Assembly: GCA_905160935.1 (NCBI GenBank)
Contig: CAJHZI010000507.1
Location: 178,501-242,500 of the forward strand
DNA length: 64,000 nucleotides
Source: Enchytraeus crypticus
Taxonomy: Eukaryota > Annelida > Clitellata > Enchytraeida > Enchytraeidae
Direction of reading: 5' to 3'
Below are positions 45,366 to 57,051 of the stretch, piece by piece (the first letter of the stretch is position 1; each line of letters starts with the position of its first letter). The position numbers and the translations under genes were made by a program. The notes under the pieces were generated by a model. The model did not search any database. It saw nothing but the letters and a program-made list of their open reading frames with translations, and was not told the DNA's origin.

Positions 45366-46739
45366 TTAAAAACATATCTAGACCCTATAAAGGGGTTACA
45401 GTATAGAGATCCTTGGCTGATCTCGACCGTTCAAGAAATCTAAAAATAAAAAATCTGCAACAAGTATGATGAAGTAGTGGAAAGTAGTAATGGTAATAAT
45501 ACTAATAATAATAATAATAATAAATAATAATAATAATAATAATAAAGATTTATGTCCGTTTCCTAATACAAGGATGATGTCATGGGCGTACCCAATTACA
45601 TGTCACTACTAATCGATTTACCCCAAATGATTTGAAAAAACATATGCTGAAGTGAAATGAAAAGATCCTAAACAGTGCCGGTCCGGTGATAAAAAAACCA
45701 TTAAAAAATCCGAAACTGAAGGCAGAAGATGTTTTACAGATTTAAATAAACAATTTACTATATAATTCAGTATTATGGACAATTATTTAAAATTGCATTG
45801 AATGTTCATTACAAACATGCTCAATATTTTAGATTTAACCGCCGTAATTTTCAGCTTGACATAACCAAAATTTTGTTGTACGTATCACGCAATCGTTAAT
45901 CTATCATGAATGTTGGAACGATGGCCAAGATGTTTTAATTTGAATTCGGCCGACTGTTAGGTTCTATTTGCAGGCAATATTCATGTCATATTTCGGCTGA
46001 ACAAGTCCTGAGTTTTGTACGTTTATCCTATGCTCTGGGACCTTTGAGATTTCTCATTCGAAACTGTCAACAATCGGTTTTCGAAGATGGTCATCAAACT
46101 ATGTACTAACCGATCTCGGTTATCAAGCAACCAAACTCAGACTTAATAATTCGATAAATAATCATTATTGATAGTTTAATGCAATTAATATTCGGCTGAA
46201 ATATTGTTCGCTCTGGCCTTTAAAACAAGGGTTTGAATGCCGAATAGCATTTTTTGCTTAATTAAACGCATGTTGTACTTTGGCTGCAAAATTTACAATT
46301 TTTCTTCTGCAATTAGTGCTGTAAGCAACCTACCAGTAAATCGGGCTAGTAATATAACTGTTTTAATTAACAGACTTCTTCTTTTAACTATGCATACACT
46401 GAATACGTATATGCGATGATGTCTGTGTAACTTTCCTGGAGCTTTTTAATCGATGAGCTAAAGTACCTTGGATATAGCATATATGCTGTATAAGTACACT
46501 AATATACATAAGTGCATATGACTCAGATGTAGAGAGGCATTTACTACGTCCTCAGTGACTCGTAGCACTATGCTAATGCTCTGTGGGAGATGAGGGGGTG
46601 CAGGTTACTTCACATTCTTTTGTTACCAAATTTCTATACACAGCAGTTCGACGGTGATCTGTAAAGTGGACCGATCAAAAAGAAGCGATTTCTATATTAT
46701 AATTTCATCTATGTCATTAAGGAACATCTTCTGGTGTGT

Positions 46740-46890
46740 AGTGTACTAGTAGTATGTGTGTATTGGACTAGTGGTACTAGTGTAGTATTGTAGTGTAGTA
46801 CTATAGTAGTGTAGTACTGAAGTGAAGTACTGTAGTAGTGTAGTACTATAGTGAAGTACTGTAGTGTACTATTGTGCAGTATACTAGTGT
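46740..46890. repeat. GTAGTACT/GTGTAGTACTA low-complexity repeat
   Basis: Irregular tandem units of 10-25 bases built from AGTAGTGTAGTACTATAGT. Confidence 0.7.
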
Positions 46891-47377
46891 ACTGTTCTCA
46901 TGTATAGTGTGATGACTCGCAGTGTACGTTTGCATAGAAGAATCCAAATAATAAAGAATAAAGTTTTGTAAATTAAGCAACAAGTGACGTAATAATACAT
47001 AAACCGTCATTTAACTAAAATTCAATGTGCTGTCTGTGCACATTTTACAATGTGCACAATTCATTATAATTCATTTGATCATTTTACTTGTTGGCTGTAA
47101 TATAACATAATATTATGTCACCAACAAAGTATAAGCACCAATAGTTCCTTATCAAATTACATATAGGCTCTAAACTAACATAGGCACAGACGACCACGAG
47201 TTAATGCGAACTAATGATGAAATTGACATCATAATTGAATAATTTAATTTAGATAGTGAAGATTTCACTTTTTACTAATTTAATTCTGGTCGTACTCAGT
47301 TTTGAGTAAGAACTGAGGAAGACAGCGGGAAACCATATCAGATGTCATACAATTATCAAGCTATTAGCTACCTTAAG

Positions 47378-47535
47378 GTGTGGATAATCTCTTTTGTGAA
47401 GGGATTAGCATGTTGGCCGATAGAGTGCGCTTTTGGAGCCTGAAAAGCACTATATGAGTAATAATATAGCATCTTGGACTTATCACTTAGTAGAATACTA
47501 AGGAGAGAGAGAGAGAGAGGGAGAGAGAGAGAGTT
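47378..47535 (+). repeat. SINE D copy with (GA)n tail
   Basis: TTTTGTGAAGGGATTAGC, GGCCGATAGAGTGCGC, TTGGACTTATCACTTAGTAG and then AATACTAAG followed by a GAGAGA tail. Confidence 0.7.
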
Positions 47536-48600
47536 TGTAGGCTATATAGATCTTTAATTTATAAGGATTTGGTAAAATTCTTCCAACACCAGCAGTTCTA
47601 GCAAATTCCGTCATTTTTTCGAAACATTTAATAATCAAAATCTGCTTGAACCTCAGGTATTCCAAAATCTCCAATCTATAGCTCGCTATAAGTTAGACCA
47701 ACAGATTGACTCGAGATCCTACGATAGATAATAAAGTCGTAGAAGTTTGTTTTGTACTTGCCAGTGTTATAATCTGAGATCACACGCATCAATGAGCACA
47801 CGCATTGTTTGCTGTGTGTCCAAAGCAGCATGCCTCAGCACTAGCCCTCAAAGATTTGCCAGCCATGACTTTCTTGTTTTACTGCCGCTTCTGCCAATTT
47901 CTGCTTAGTTTAATACTCTTCAGTGTTCTAAATTATGGGTCGTGGGTGTGCAACGATAACTACCAAGTAAAGCTGTGCAGTATTTTATAGACCTGAGCTC
48001 TGAGAGAGATCATTACATCGTTGGAAGTGGCTAGATCTAAATCTGAAAACTTCGAATTTAAGAGGGGATTCCTTAGGATCATGCAAACTATCTTTCATTC
48101 AGGTTAATGCCACTGATGGATTCTCGTTCTCATAACATTTTTGTTGAGTTTGCCTATGGTCCAGGGGGAATGCCCCTCTACCTCAGTCGGGTCTATACTT
48201 CACATGGTAAGCCTTTGAGAATATATGACAGGCCTTCAACGTGAACGTCTCAAGCAAACAGAGATTGTGACGAGCAAACATTCGGGTCAGTTGTGGTATT
48301 GAAGTAAAGAATAAACCGGTAGTGACATCGTAAAGAATACACTACAGTGACATACCAGTGTCGTGACATGCCGTGACACTGTTAGAGAGAAGTCATAGTT
48401 AATTGTGTCATAAATTATTAATAAAATAACAATAGTAGTTTAAATAATTATTAGCAAAGTAACGTAAAATATTGTATTAGAAAAATACTAAAATGTAAAT
48501 ATCACAATAAATTTAATGTAATAAATAAAGGAAATTTTGTTTACAAATTTAAATTTAGTAAATTGTTCGCTACGTATAGATCATACAGTAGGTCTATAAG

Positions 48601-48607
48601 TAAATAT

Positions 48608-48666
<59 letters not shown>
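48601..48666. repeat. (TA)n microsatellite
   Basis: About 50 bases of TA. Confidence 0.95.
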
Positions 48667-48670
<4 letters not shown>

Positions 48671-49024
48671 TTATTTATTTTTTTTAATTCTCAAGTTCTA
48701 AGCAGTATTTTAATCACTTGATTTAACTAAAGTAATCGTGTTTTTTATTTTTATTTTTGTGATATTTCATTTATACTGATATTTTATTCTATTTTAATTA
48801 GAATGATATAAATAAAAATCGTTCTAGTACATACTTTGACTGCGATAAGTGTTTTGAATGCTTCAAATTATAGAAATTTCCAGATTCAACGCGTAAGTGA
48901 TGATAAACAGATGTTGTAACTATAGTTTTAAAAGCCCAAGAAAACGCTAAACTGTATTCAAGGTAACTGAGGTATATCCTACATGTATATTCTACATATG
49001 CATGTATATTCTACCTGTATATAC

Positions 49025-50900
49025 TTTATCTCTTAGTGCACTGCCTACTGGCAGGTCCATGGTACATAACGCCTCCACTCTTCTCTGTCTTTCGCCTTCT
49101 TCTTCGTTTCCACATATGAGTGGGTCTTTAAATCATCTAACATACCTAATCTCGGCCTGCACCTGCCTCTTTTTCCTTCCATTCTACCTTCTATGACCTC
49201 TTTTAATAGAACTTCCCCCTTAGAATGTGTCCTATCCATCTCTTCTTCCTATTTCTTAATACATTTATCAACTGTCTATCTGTGCCAACTCTCTTCAGGA
49301 CTTCCTCATTTGTAACCTTTGAGTCCAGCTAATCCTCTCCATTCTTCTCCAAATCCACATTTCCAATGCCTCCAGTTTCCTAATATATTCCTTCCTTAAG
49401 GTCCATGTTTCACATCCATACAATAGCGTGGTCCAAACCAAAGTTTTCACTATCTTTATCTTTGTGTCTTTCTTTAGACTTTTTGTTAATAGTTCTTTTC
49501 TACTACCAAAGGCCGCTTTTGCTGTGCAATCCTACTGCATATTTCCGTCTCACATTTCCCATCATCGGTTATAGTATGACCCAAGTATTTGAAACTCCTT
49601 ACCTGTTCCAATTTCGTTCCATTTATTGTGATATTAACTTCACCTTTATTATTGGACACTCTCATAACCTTGGTCTTTTTATATTAATTTTCATGCCATA
49701 TCTTAGGGCCGTATCATTCAGCCTATCCATTATCTTCTGCAATCCAATCTCGCTGCCCGCTACCATTCCTTGGTCATCTGCAAATCGTACATCGTGTAAC
49801 AAATTCCCTCCTACTTTTATTCCTTCTTCCAAGTCTTCCATAGCTTCCTCCATCATTGCCTCAGCGTAAATGTTAAACAGCAGCGGCGAAATGCTACAAC
49901 CTTGTCTTACTCCACGTCCTATTTCACCTTCTTCTGAGTATTCTTGTTGGATTTTGATTACTGCTCTTTGTTTCATGTACAAGTTCAAAATTAGTCCTCT
50001 ATCTCTCCAGTCAATTCCTATTCTTTTTAAGATATTCATCATCGTAATCCAATCTATCCTGTCAAAGGCCTTCTCGAAGTCTACAAAGCATACAAAAACG
50101 TCATTTCAATATTCTAAGCTTCTTTTTGAGTGTTTCTCCTTCCAACATTTTCAAGAATTCTGCTGGGATTTCATCTATTCCGGCTGCCTCCCCCTTCTTC
50201 ATACTGTTAATCCATTTTGTCAAGCATCTCGCTTGTGATCCAAGGTTTTTTTAGCTGTATTTGCTTTAAGAAAACCATAAACTTTTTTTGCACCTATTTT
50301 AATAGCTTCCTTTAGCTGACACCATCTTTCATTTACCCCTGTTCTTTCGTAGTCCTTCATTTCCTTAATTAACTTTTCTTTACACTGCTTCCTGAAACTG
50401 ACTTCTTTTCTCGTTCAATCCGTTCAAATTCCATCTCTTACTGCTTTTCTTCTTATGTATTTTCTTCAACTGAAGCCCTATTTTTGCCATTACTAGATTG
50501 TGGTCTGAATTAATATCTGCTCCTGGATAAGCCCTTGAATTCTTCACACTATTCTTGTACCGTTGCTTTAACAGAATATAGTCTAACTGGTATCTTCCCT
50601 CGTTTCCGGTGCTTCCTGGTTTCTTCCATGTGTAACGCCTACTCTTCTCATGTTTAAACCAAGTGATGGACACCACTAATTTCATTCTATTGCAAAAGTT
50701 TACCAATTTCTGTCCTCTCTCATTTCTTTTTCCTAGACCATATTCCCCAACTTCATTTCCATCTCTTCCTTCACCCACCACCGCGTTCCAATCCCCCATG
50801 ACTATCACTTGATCTATGGCTTTTTCTCCTTCAATCATTCCTTCTATTTTTTCGTACATCGCTTCAATTTCCTCATCCTCTGAGGCTGATGTAGGCATAT
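49025..50900 (-). mobile_element. RTE-type LINE, 5'-truncated and frame-broken
   Basis: On the - strand, in order: an apurinic-type endonuclease (50380-50898) with VIVMGDWNAVVGEG, YGLGKRNERGQKLV, RRYTWKKPG and YQLDYIL, AYPGADINSDHNLVMAK; a broken linker; reverse transcriptase (49662-50042) with RGVRQGCSISPLLFNIYAE and VRFADDQG (one D of the usual Y/FADD pair context is intact); and a C-terminal tail (49045-49239) with LKEVIEGRMEGKRGRCRPR and DREEWRRYVPWTCQ. The order and motifs fit RTE-clade elements that encode a single endonuclease-reverse transcriptase. It starts abruptly inside the endonuclease beside a TA tract, so it is 5'-truncated, and several frameshifts and stops make it non-functional. 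Confidence 0.85.
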
Positions 50901-51066
50901 AGTTTATATGTATATTATATATACATGTATATATATATATATTCTACACTTATGCATTCAACTTGAGTTACTTGCTAAATATTGTAGTATTCTTGCAGCA
51001 GTATTTTAAATGGATATAACGTGATCGCTTTTCGTCGTCTATAAGCTTGTTATCTAACTTAGCATA

Positions 51067-51160
51067 TCATAACAACAAGTAGAGTGCTACAGTCAGCAAT
51101 GGCAACATCGAGCGCTACTGAGACAAAATCAACCCGGCGAGCAAAAGAAGGTCCAAAAAC
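51067..51160. repeat. Interspersed repeat shared with 3347-3440
   Basis: AGAGTGCTAC, CAACATCGAGCGCTACTGAG and CCCGGCGAGCA align with the copy near 3.4 kb with few gaps. Confidence 0.65.
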
Positions 51161-51279
51161 TGTGCAAATTCCAAAATCCAGAAAATCAGCTATAGCTTTA
51201 ATTAAGAACCCTCTAGTTGAACTACATGTAGCTATTGAAATGCAGAAAATATTTGGGACAATATATTCTATCTGGCTCG

Positions 51280-51880
51280 ATTGGTTGATTGATCGTTGGA
51301 TTGATTTATTGACTGATTGGTGGATTGAGTGATTGATCGACTAATTGATAATTGATTAATTGATTGATTGATTGGTTTACTCTGACTGGTAGCTCAATCT
51401 TTAGTGTTCATCCTCTAGCTACGTAGGTGGTTTGTGTGTACGAGCCATGCTGAAGACAGAGCGGGTCACTCGCTTGAGATCGGTTCGCTTAAATGCGCTA
51501 TGGGCAAATTACACAACAAATGACTGCATTGTCTGCGCGACATCTATAATATTGTCTGCGTCTTTCATTACTTCGTCTGTTTGATTTTATATTATTATAT
51601 GAATGACTGTTCAGTTTATTGGCTATCTGATAGTAAATCAAGTTGCTCTAAAAATATCTAAATAAAGAAGATCTAAATCAGGAGCTCTACATAAAGAAGT
51701 TACTGAACGACTACTTTAATATTACTCGATTGAATGATTGCTGGATTGACTTATTGACTGACCGTCTGACTGACTGGTTTGCAGGCTGGCTGACTGACTG
51801 ACTGCTTGATTGATTGATTGATTAAGTGATTGACTGATTGATTCGTTTATTGATTGACCGTGTTTGAATAACTCATAGAA
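51280..51880. repeat. ATTG-type simple repeats
   Basis: Two degenerate tracts (51280-51375 and 51730-51860) of GATT/GACT tetramers flank ordinary sequence. No LINE sequence is recognised next to them. Confidence 0.75.
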
Positions 51881-51888
51881 CAAGATAA

Positions 51889-52032
51889 AAAGCTAAAAAA
51901 GCTAAGGTTAACGTCAGTTTCCTCACTTGAAAGCGATGTCAGTGACGGGAGAGCCCAGGATTTGAACCCCGCACCTACTGATCCGCGGTCGAGTATCTTA
52001 CCGACTTTGCCACTGGCTGGAGCCAGTGGCGA
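51889..52032 (-). repeat. tRNA-derived SINE A, best-preserved copy
   Basis: On the - strand: a head hairpin GCCACTGGCT-CC-AGCCAGTGGC (to 52031), A box TGGCAAAGTCGG (52001-52012) and B box GGTTCAAATCC (51958-51968), about 33 bases apart as in tRNA. Then come GCTCTCCCGTCACTGACATC, GAGGAAACTGACGTTAACC and a repeated AGCTTTTT tail. Both boxes fit the pol III consensus. Confidence 0.9.
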
Positions 52033-52278
52033 GATATGTGTGGCATACCTACAGAAAGATGCAACTACTTTTCTCTCAGAATTGTCATGAGCAGAATTGA
52101 GAGACTATTTTGAAAAATTGTAAGCTACAGATTCCTATAATAGTGTACTACATACATGGAAGTGTTATTATTATCTTTATTCTAAGAGTAGCATCAATTC
52201 ACTAGAAATTAACAATTAATTGAATATATAATTTCTTGGAAACTAGTTTTATTAATTCTTAAAATACATTACTCAGTC

Positions 52279-52540
52279 GCTCCACTCTTTCCATATTTTC
52301 AATTTATTAGCATGAGATCAAAGGAGTTCAGTTAAGGCTTATTAATCGTACCCTTGCCCTTTCAAATCTCTCTACGTCTGTGATTTTAGCATAATATCAT
52401 GCACTCTTGTCATATTTTAAATTTATTGAGATCATCATATATATATAAATTATCATGAGATCACAGGGGTTGAGATGGGGCTCATTTATCGCACCCTTGC
52501 CCTTTTAAATCTTTCTACGTCGCTGATTTTAGTATTTTAC
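52279..52540. repeat. Diverged tandem duplication of about 120-142 bp
   Basis: The unit CATATTTT..ATTTATT....ATGAGATCA....CGTACCCTTGCCCTTT.AAATCT.TCTACGTC occurs at 52279-52397 and again at 52400-52540. The second has a TA-rich insertion of about 25 bases. Confidence 0.8.
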
Positions 52541-52963
52541 ACTAGCTTATGATTTCATAGGACAACTACAGAACAGTATGCCGCCGAGCTTAATGATGCG
52601 TGTAATTACTGCATAGCTCTATTTACATTCAGTCATTCACCAGTAGTGGCCAATGCTGTAGAAGTAGAACTGAATGTACGTGAACGACATGTCTCCCATT
52701 AAAGAGAAAATAGCCTAATATGTTATACTATATCTACCTTACTATTCTTGTTTTGCATTGACAGATTATTACTATTAGGCGCTAGAGTACGGGTATGAGG
52801 TCGTTTAAAACTTGAAGTCGTGAATTTGTTTATTTAATTCATATTTTTCTGAAACATTAGGAGTAGTTGCAATATATCAAGAGTGGCTGACGCTAAGAAG
52901 TTACACTAGGATCATTTAAAGGATATTACTGTAAAGGTATTACATCTATCGACAACTGTCATC

Positions 52964-53018
52964 ATGCGATCGATCGTCATTCTGTTTCTAGCGGTAGTCT
53001 GGAACGTTCTAGCTTCAG
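52964..53018 (+). CDS. Collagen-like membrane protein, exon 1 (signal peptide)
   Basis: ATG at 52964 begins MRSIVILFLAVVWNVLAS: a basic residue then a hydrophobic core, a classic secretory signal. The donor TTCAG|GTTTCA follows 53018 in phase 1. This is the first of six phase-matched exons (53986-54230, 55955-56195, 57175-57320, 59128-59416, 60102-60328), together 1,203 nt or 400 residues. The predicted protein is type I: secreted N-terminus, an extracellular region of about 160 residues, a Thr-rich linker, a collagen triple helix, one membrane span and a cytoplasmic tail. It may be a cell-surface matrix or recognition protein; I do not recognise the N-terminal domain. Too short to be seen as a long frame; found from its signal peptide. 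Confidence 0.7.
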
Positions 53019-53985
53019 GTTTCAACTCAATTCCTTTAACAATTTAGCAATTTCATATTTTAAATAGTTCGTACTTTTCATTAACGGTTTCGTATATAAT
53101 CCTTATTGTTCATAATTTAAACTTAACTACTACTTCTTTATTGATTCATTTTTGATCTATCGTAACTAGCTACAAAAGTTTCATAGAATTAAAGCTTCAG
53201 TTTTCAGCATTGCGTTCACTTACCCTAGTTACTCCACAAAAATTATTGCAATTATTTTCATATTGACTCAATGCTTTCTTTAACGTGCGATAGATTTGAA
53301 AATCTGATGTCTCCCCGTTTTCATTTTGATTCACAATCCGTTTAATCAATATTAATTGGTTGATTAAATAATTTTGAATCAAAGTGATTTAATACTCGGT
53401 CTAATACTTAATCTATCAATTTATTCATTGATTTACGGGTTGCCATTCGGAGGAATAAGATAAATAGATCAAATTAATTATGCAACTTTTTATATCTTTC
53501 TGGCAACTAGGCATAATATAATTAATTAATTAAAATTACCTTTTATTTAGAACTGTTATTTCTTAATACCGTATGTTATTGTGTGAATGTTTGAAACTTG
53601 ACGCTAGCTCGAAATGTGATAATGGAGAAGACTGATGGAGATTAAACGGACTGACTTAATTACACTCGATGAAACGCTGAACTGGGTTGGTACAGATGGA
53701 CAACTGATAAGTATACGAAAAACAATAAAGAAGACCAAGATAGAACATGTTTTGAGAGTAGTAATAGTTGTTAACAGCGATAACAGCTGTGAACTGAATT
53801 TTTGGTTAATGTCGGAGCCACCAATTCATGTCGATGAATTTACGAACTGATCTTCAAATTGACTTCTCTGATGTGGAACATAACTTCAAATGTAGTTTTT
53901 ACTTGGACTGAATGGTTATCTTATGAATTAACGCCAAATTTGATCAATTGACTGAATTATGGATTGATTGATTATGGATCGACAG
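53019..53985 (+). other. Intron 1 of the collagen-like gene
   Basis: GTTTCA...GATCGACAG. It contains an RTE LINE fragment at 53620-53770. A second AG at 53991 would give an equally valid phase and remove two residues. Confidence 0.55.
53620..53770 (+). mobile_element. RTE LINE fragment in intron 1
   Basis: The + frame reads ETLNWVGTDGQLISIRKT and KTKIEHVLR, matching the VGTDRQLINVLRNRKK..IGHILRG region of the 49-kb copy (read through its frameshifts). Confidence 0.6.
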
Positions 53986-54230
53986 AGGCAGTCATCATCC
54001 AGATAGGTAACGACGACACCCCCTCTACGGCTGTTATTCGAGGAGCTCCTGGGTTGACGATGCTCATCTCTGCCGTAACTATCAATTCGACGCTGTTCGG
54101 CTTCAGAGCTTACTTCATCAGCAACAGTTCTATGAGTGTACAAGTATGGCGACCCAGTCCCAGTAGCCCAACCTTTAGGCTAATCGCTGATGTTCCCATT
54201 ACCCCTGCAGTGCAGAAAGCCAGTCAAGAT
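53986..54230 (+). CDS. Collagen-like membrane protein, exon 2
   Basis: Entered in phase 1 after GATCGACAG and left in phase 0 at CAAGAT|GTGAGT, a strong donor. It encodes extracellular sequence of beta-strand character: EAVIIQIGNDD, APGLTMLISAVTINSTLFGF, YFISNSSMSVQVWRPS and FRLIADVPITP. NST and NSS are potential N-glycosylation sites. No Cys is present in this part. The domain is not one I recognise. Confidence 0.75.
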
Positions 54231-54258
54231 GTGAGTAGAAACACTCAATTTGAATTTG

Positions 54259-54490
54259 AATGTCTTAATAGCGTAGGGATAACGTCATGAAGTTTTAAAT
54301 GACAGATCCTGAGGTGAATTGAACCCTCGTGGGTTCATATCCCAGCCACGCTGATCTGAGAGTAAAATCTCGGATATTCACTGGAATGTTATACGGAAAA
54401 TAGTCTGAATTGCCTAACGGTTTAAACATGTGGTATTAAAAGTGATAGATATCAACATAGTTGATCATTTAACTATAATGCGTGTTTACT
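54259..54490 (+). repeat. SINE B copy 1
   Basis: About 230 bases matching 58251-58484 over its whole length. It has TAGCGTAGGGATAACG (weak A box), GGGTTCATATCCCAGCC (B box), TCTGAGAGTAAAATCTC and TTTAAACATGTGGTA. Confidence 0.8.
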
Positions 54491-54522
54491 GTTTTACTTT
54501 ACTCAATCAGTTAGTTAATCAT

Positions 54523-54725
54523 CATCTTCTTCTTCCCTTGAATCCCAGTTTAACTAAGGTCGAGAATTCCATTCTAAAGTGTTGCAGTAAATTCTGGACC
54601 CTCGGCACTGATCAACCGAATGCCCTTTTCTGACTTTGCTCTGAGTCTTAGTGTTTGTCGCCTTTAACGCCACGTGCAGTCCACGATTGGTCTATTCCTC
54701 AGCTTCCAGGAGACAACAGGGAAAT
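54523..54725 (-). repeat. Repeat C copy
   Basis: TCATCATCTTCTTC leads into CCCTTGAATCCCAGTTTAAC and then GATCAACCGAATGCCCTTTTCTGAC, CACGTGCAGTCCACGATTGG and CTCAGCTTCCAGG, the same blocks as the 26.2-kb copy. Confidence 0.75.
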
Positions 54726-55059
54726 GTGTTGAATAAATCAGTTAGTTAATAAATAAATTAAATGCTCTTTGTTTCTAATAATATTTAGTGCCCTTGTAGT
54801 TTGAGATAATACTCACAGAAAACAATTTCCATTTGAAAGTAGGAATCATATTCCACAAATACGTGAAGCATATTTCTTGTAAAAATGTGATAATTACAAG
54901 TAATTTTTACAATTGATAATTGCGTGGATGGGTTAAACGCCTCTTAGTGGGAATAGTTTAACTTGTTACCTTAAATATTTTAAATATTTATCTTTAACTG
55001 TTTATCTGTAACTTTTCTTTCTATCTAAGCCTTTAGCTTGTCGTTCGGAAAGGACTATA

Positions 55060-55180
55060 GACAAGTTTTAACATCAGTTTTCTGATCGATGGCATGTCAG
55101 TGACTGAGAGCACTGAATTTGAACTCTGCACCTATTGGTCCGTTGTCAAACAACTTGCCAACAGGCCACGGGCTTTGCTT
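55060..55180 (-). repeat. Degenerate SINE A copy
   Basis: AACATCAGTTTTCTGATCGA..GCATGTCAGTGACTGAGAGCAC, TTTGAACTCTGCACCTATTGG and CAACTTGCCAACAGGCCACGG follow the family order with many changes. Confidence 0.6.
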
Positions 55181-55711
55181 TCCAGTTGTTGGCTTCAAGT
55201 TCTTTGATTTAAGATTAAATTTAAATTTTCAAAATCCCTCGATATTGGATAGCAGCTTTCCAAAGGCACAATAGTTAGAATTGATGAGTACACCATATCC
55301 CATATATCCATACCAAGTTTACAAACTCTGAAGTAATATAGGCTATGCTGTGCGCAGTCGGAGAAATATTTAGATAAATGGAAAATTAAAAAGGAATAGA
55401 GTATTATTTGACAATTCCTACAGGAGATATTCAGTTAAATGAATTGGTTGAACAAAGAATAATGATATTAGCTCTGAGAATATGATTAATTCCACCCAAC
55501 AGCCGTCAAAACCAACGAGAATTTTTACTTTGGCTTGAAAAATTTATTAGTGATTCATTGTTTAGGATTAAAAGTTGAGCTTTTTTATTTTATGCCGTCA
55601 ATGATAAGCCTGTGTTGCTATCACTTACTATTATAACAATTAGAGAATATAACCGTTACTATTATTAATATCACTTACCATTGTCACTATTACAAATTAT
55701 TACTATTACTA

Positions 55712-55802
55712 CGTATGTACGGGGTTCAAATCCTGGCTCGCCCGTCACTGACATCGCTTTCGAGTGAGGAAACTGACGTTAACTTTAGCTTTAGCTTTTT
55801 TT
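55712..55802 (+). repeat. 5'-truncated SINE A copy
   Basis: It begins at the B box (GGGGTTCAAATCCTGGCTC) and keeps CCCGTCACTGACATCGC, GTGAGGAAACTGACGTTAAC and tandem TTTAGC tail units. The A-box half is missing. Confidence 0.88.
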
Positions 55803-55954
55803 ACTAACACTACAGCTTACCATTGCCACTATTACAAATTATTACTATTATAATATTACTTTCACCTACTACTGTTACTGCCACAAATACTGTTACTACC
55901 CACTACTGTTATTATTACTACTAACACTACCGCTCACTATTGCCACTACCACAG

Positions 55955-56195
55955 ATATATTTAGTGGAGACAACAGGTCAATGCATACAGCTGCAGGCGG
56001 GGGACACCCTCTCAGCCTACTTCCCCCTCAGCGAGACTCCCGTGCCCTACGTGTTCAACCCGGACTCGAGCATGACGCAGGTCCTCACCTACACCGTCAA
56101 GGACCCCTCCAGGCCTGTCACAGTGGGGCAGGTCGTGCGCTTCGATAACCTCGCATTTCCCTATAGGTTTTCTCTGGCAGGATATTCTTATAAAG
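55955..56195 (+). CDS. Collagen-like membrane protein, exon 3
   Basis: Entered in phase 0 after CACTACCACAG with a good pyrimidine tract, and left in phase 1 at TATAAAG|GTTTGA. It completes the extracellular domain: YLVETTGQCIQLQAGDTLSA, YFPLSETPVPYVFNPD, YTVKDPSRPVTVGQVVRFD and PYRFSLAGYSY. The exon is much richer in G+C than its surroundings. The order 'C..L.AGD...YF....PVPY.F' looks like a conserved domain, but I cannot name it. Confidence 0.8.
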
Positions 56196-56381
56196 GTTTG
56201 AAAAAGTTTAAGCTAAAAAGCTAATCTTTTCGCTTAGTATCGTTTATATATTCATCACAGCACAGATTATACAAGCAATAATAATACCATAATAAGTAGC
56301 TATGGCAAAGTCTACTTGAGTCTGAAATACAAAAAATTTCTATTGCATTACCAATTGCAGTAAAACCGTTTATACAATTCG

Positions 56382-56500
56382 TAACGTCAATTTCCTCACT
56401 CTAAAACGATGTCAGTGACGGGCGAGCCCAGGATTTTAACCTGCACCTACTGATCAGCGGTAGAGTATCTTACCGATATTGCTACTGGCTACAGCCAATT
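56382..56500 (-). repeat. tRNA-derived SINE A copy
   Basis: On the - strand: TTGGCTGTAGCCAGTAGCAATATCGG head with A box, GGTTAAAATCCTGGGCTCGC B-box region, CCGTCACTGACATCG, GTGAGGAAATTGACGTTAC. Confidence 0.85.
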
Positions 56501-56509
56501 ATTTTACAT

Positions 56510-56700
56510 AATCATCATCATTATTTTTATTATCATCATTATCGTCATCATCGTCATCATCATCATCATTATCATCATCATCGCTGTCGTCGTCTTCCCT
56601 TGAATTCCAGTTTAGCAAGGGTTGGGATTATAAAATTTGGTAGTAATTTTTTGGAGTCCAGACGCTCACTAGCCGAATGCTCTTTCTGACTTTTTTTAAA
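56510..56700 (-). repeat. (ATC)n microsatellite plus repeat C copy
   Basis: About 80 bases of ATC/ATT units run into CCCTTGAATTCCAGTTTAGC, GGGTTGGGATTA, GGAGTCCAGACGCTCA and CGAATGCTCTTTCTGAC. Confidence 0.8.
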
Positions 56701-57051
56701 CAAAATAAATTTAAATAACTAAATATACATGTTGTACACTCCGTACAGATATATGAATTTATGTATGTGTATATATGTACATGCATACCATCATAAAGTT
56801 AACGTAGGGCCAGTCTACTGTATATGCTATCTACTGGGTAGACTTGACAATGGTCTCACAAGTTTATTTCATGTTAGCACGATTTTGTTGTTGTTGTTTT
56901 GTTTGTAACTATGTATGATTACCATTCGGTTGGTGAGAGTAAAATTAAAAAATTATGCGATTATAGTAATGCTACATAACATGAAAATGTCATACGATAA
57001 AAGAAATACAAGTTTTGAAGTTGGAGCCATATATCAGGTCAATTTTGTTGC

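Larger units (their letters stand above)
44145..49024. other. Intergenic spacer with TA microsatellites
   Basis: No gene is recognised. It contains SINE D copies (44.7 and 47.4 kb), long TA tracts (45.08-45.36 and 48.61-48.66 kb), an AAT tract (45.50-45.55 kb) and a GTAGTACT low-complexity stretch (46.74-46.90 kb). The 61-codon frame at 47805-47990 has no supporting features. Confidence 0.5.
54231..55954 (+). other. Intron 2 of the collagen-like gene
   Basis: GTGAGT...CACTACCACAG. It is full of repeats: SINE B (54259-54490), repeat C (54523-54725), a degenerate SINE A (55060-55180), a 5'-truncated SINE A (55712-55802) and ATT/ACT-rich simple sequence near the acceptor. Confidence 0.65.

Noticed and set aside
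51084..51332. 82-codon open frame with a Lys/Ser-rich start
   Set aside because: It begins inside an interspersed repeat also present at 3.4 kb and ends in ATTG simple sequence.
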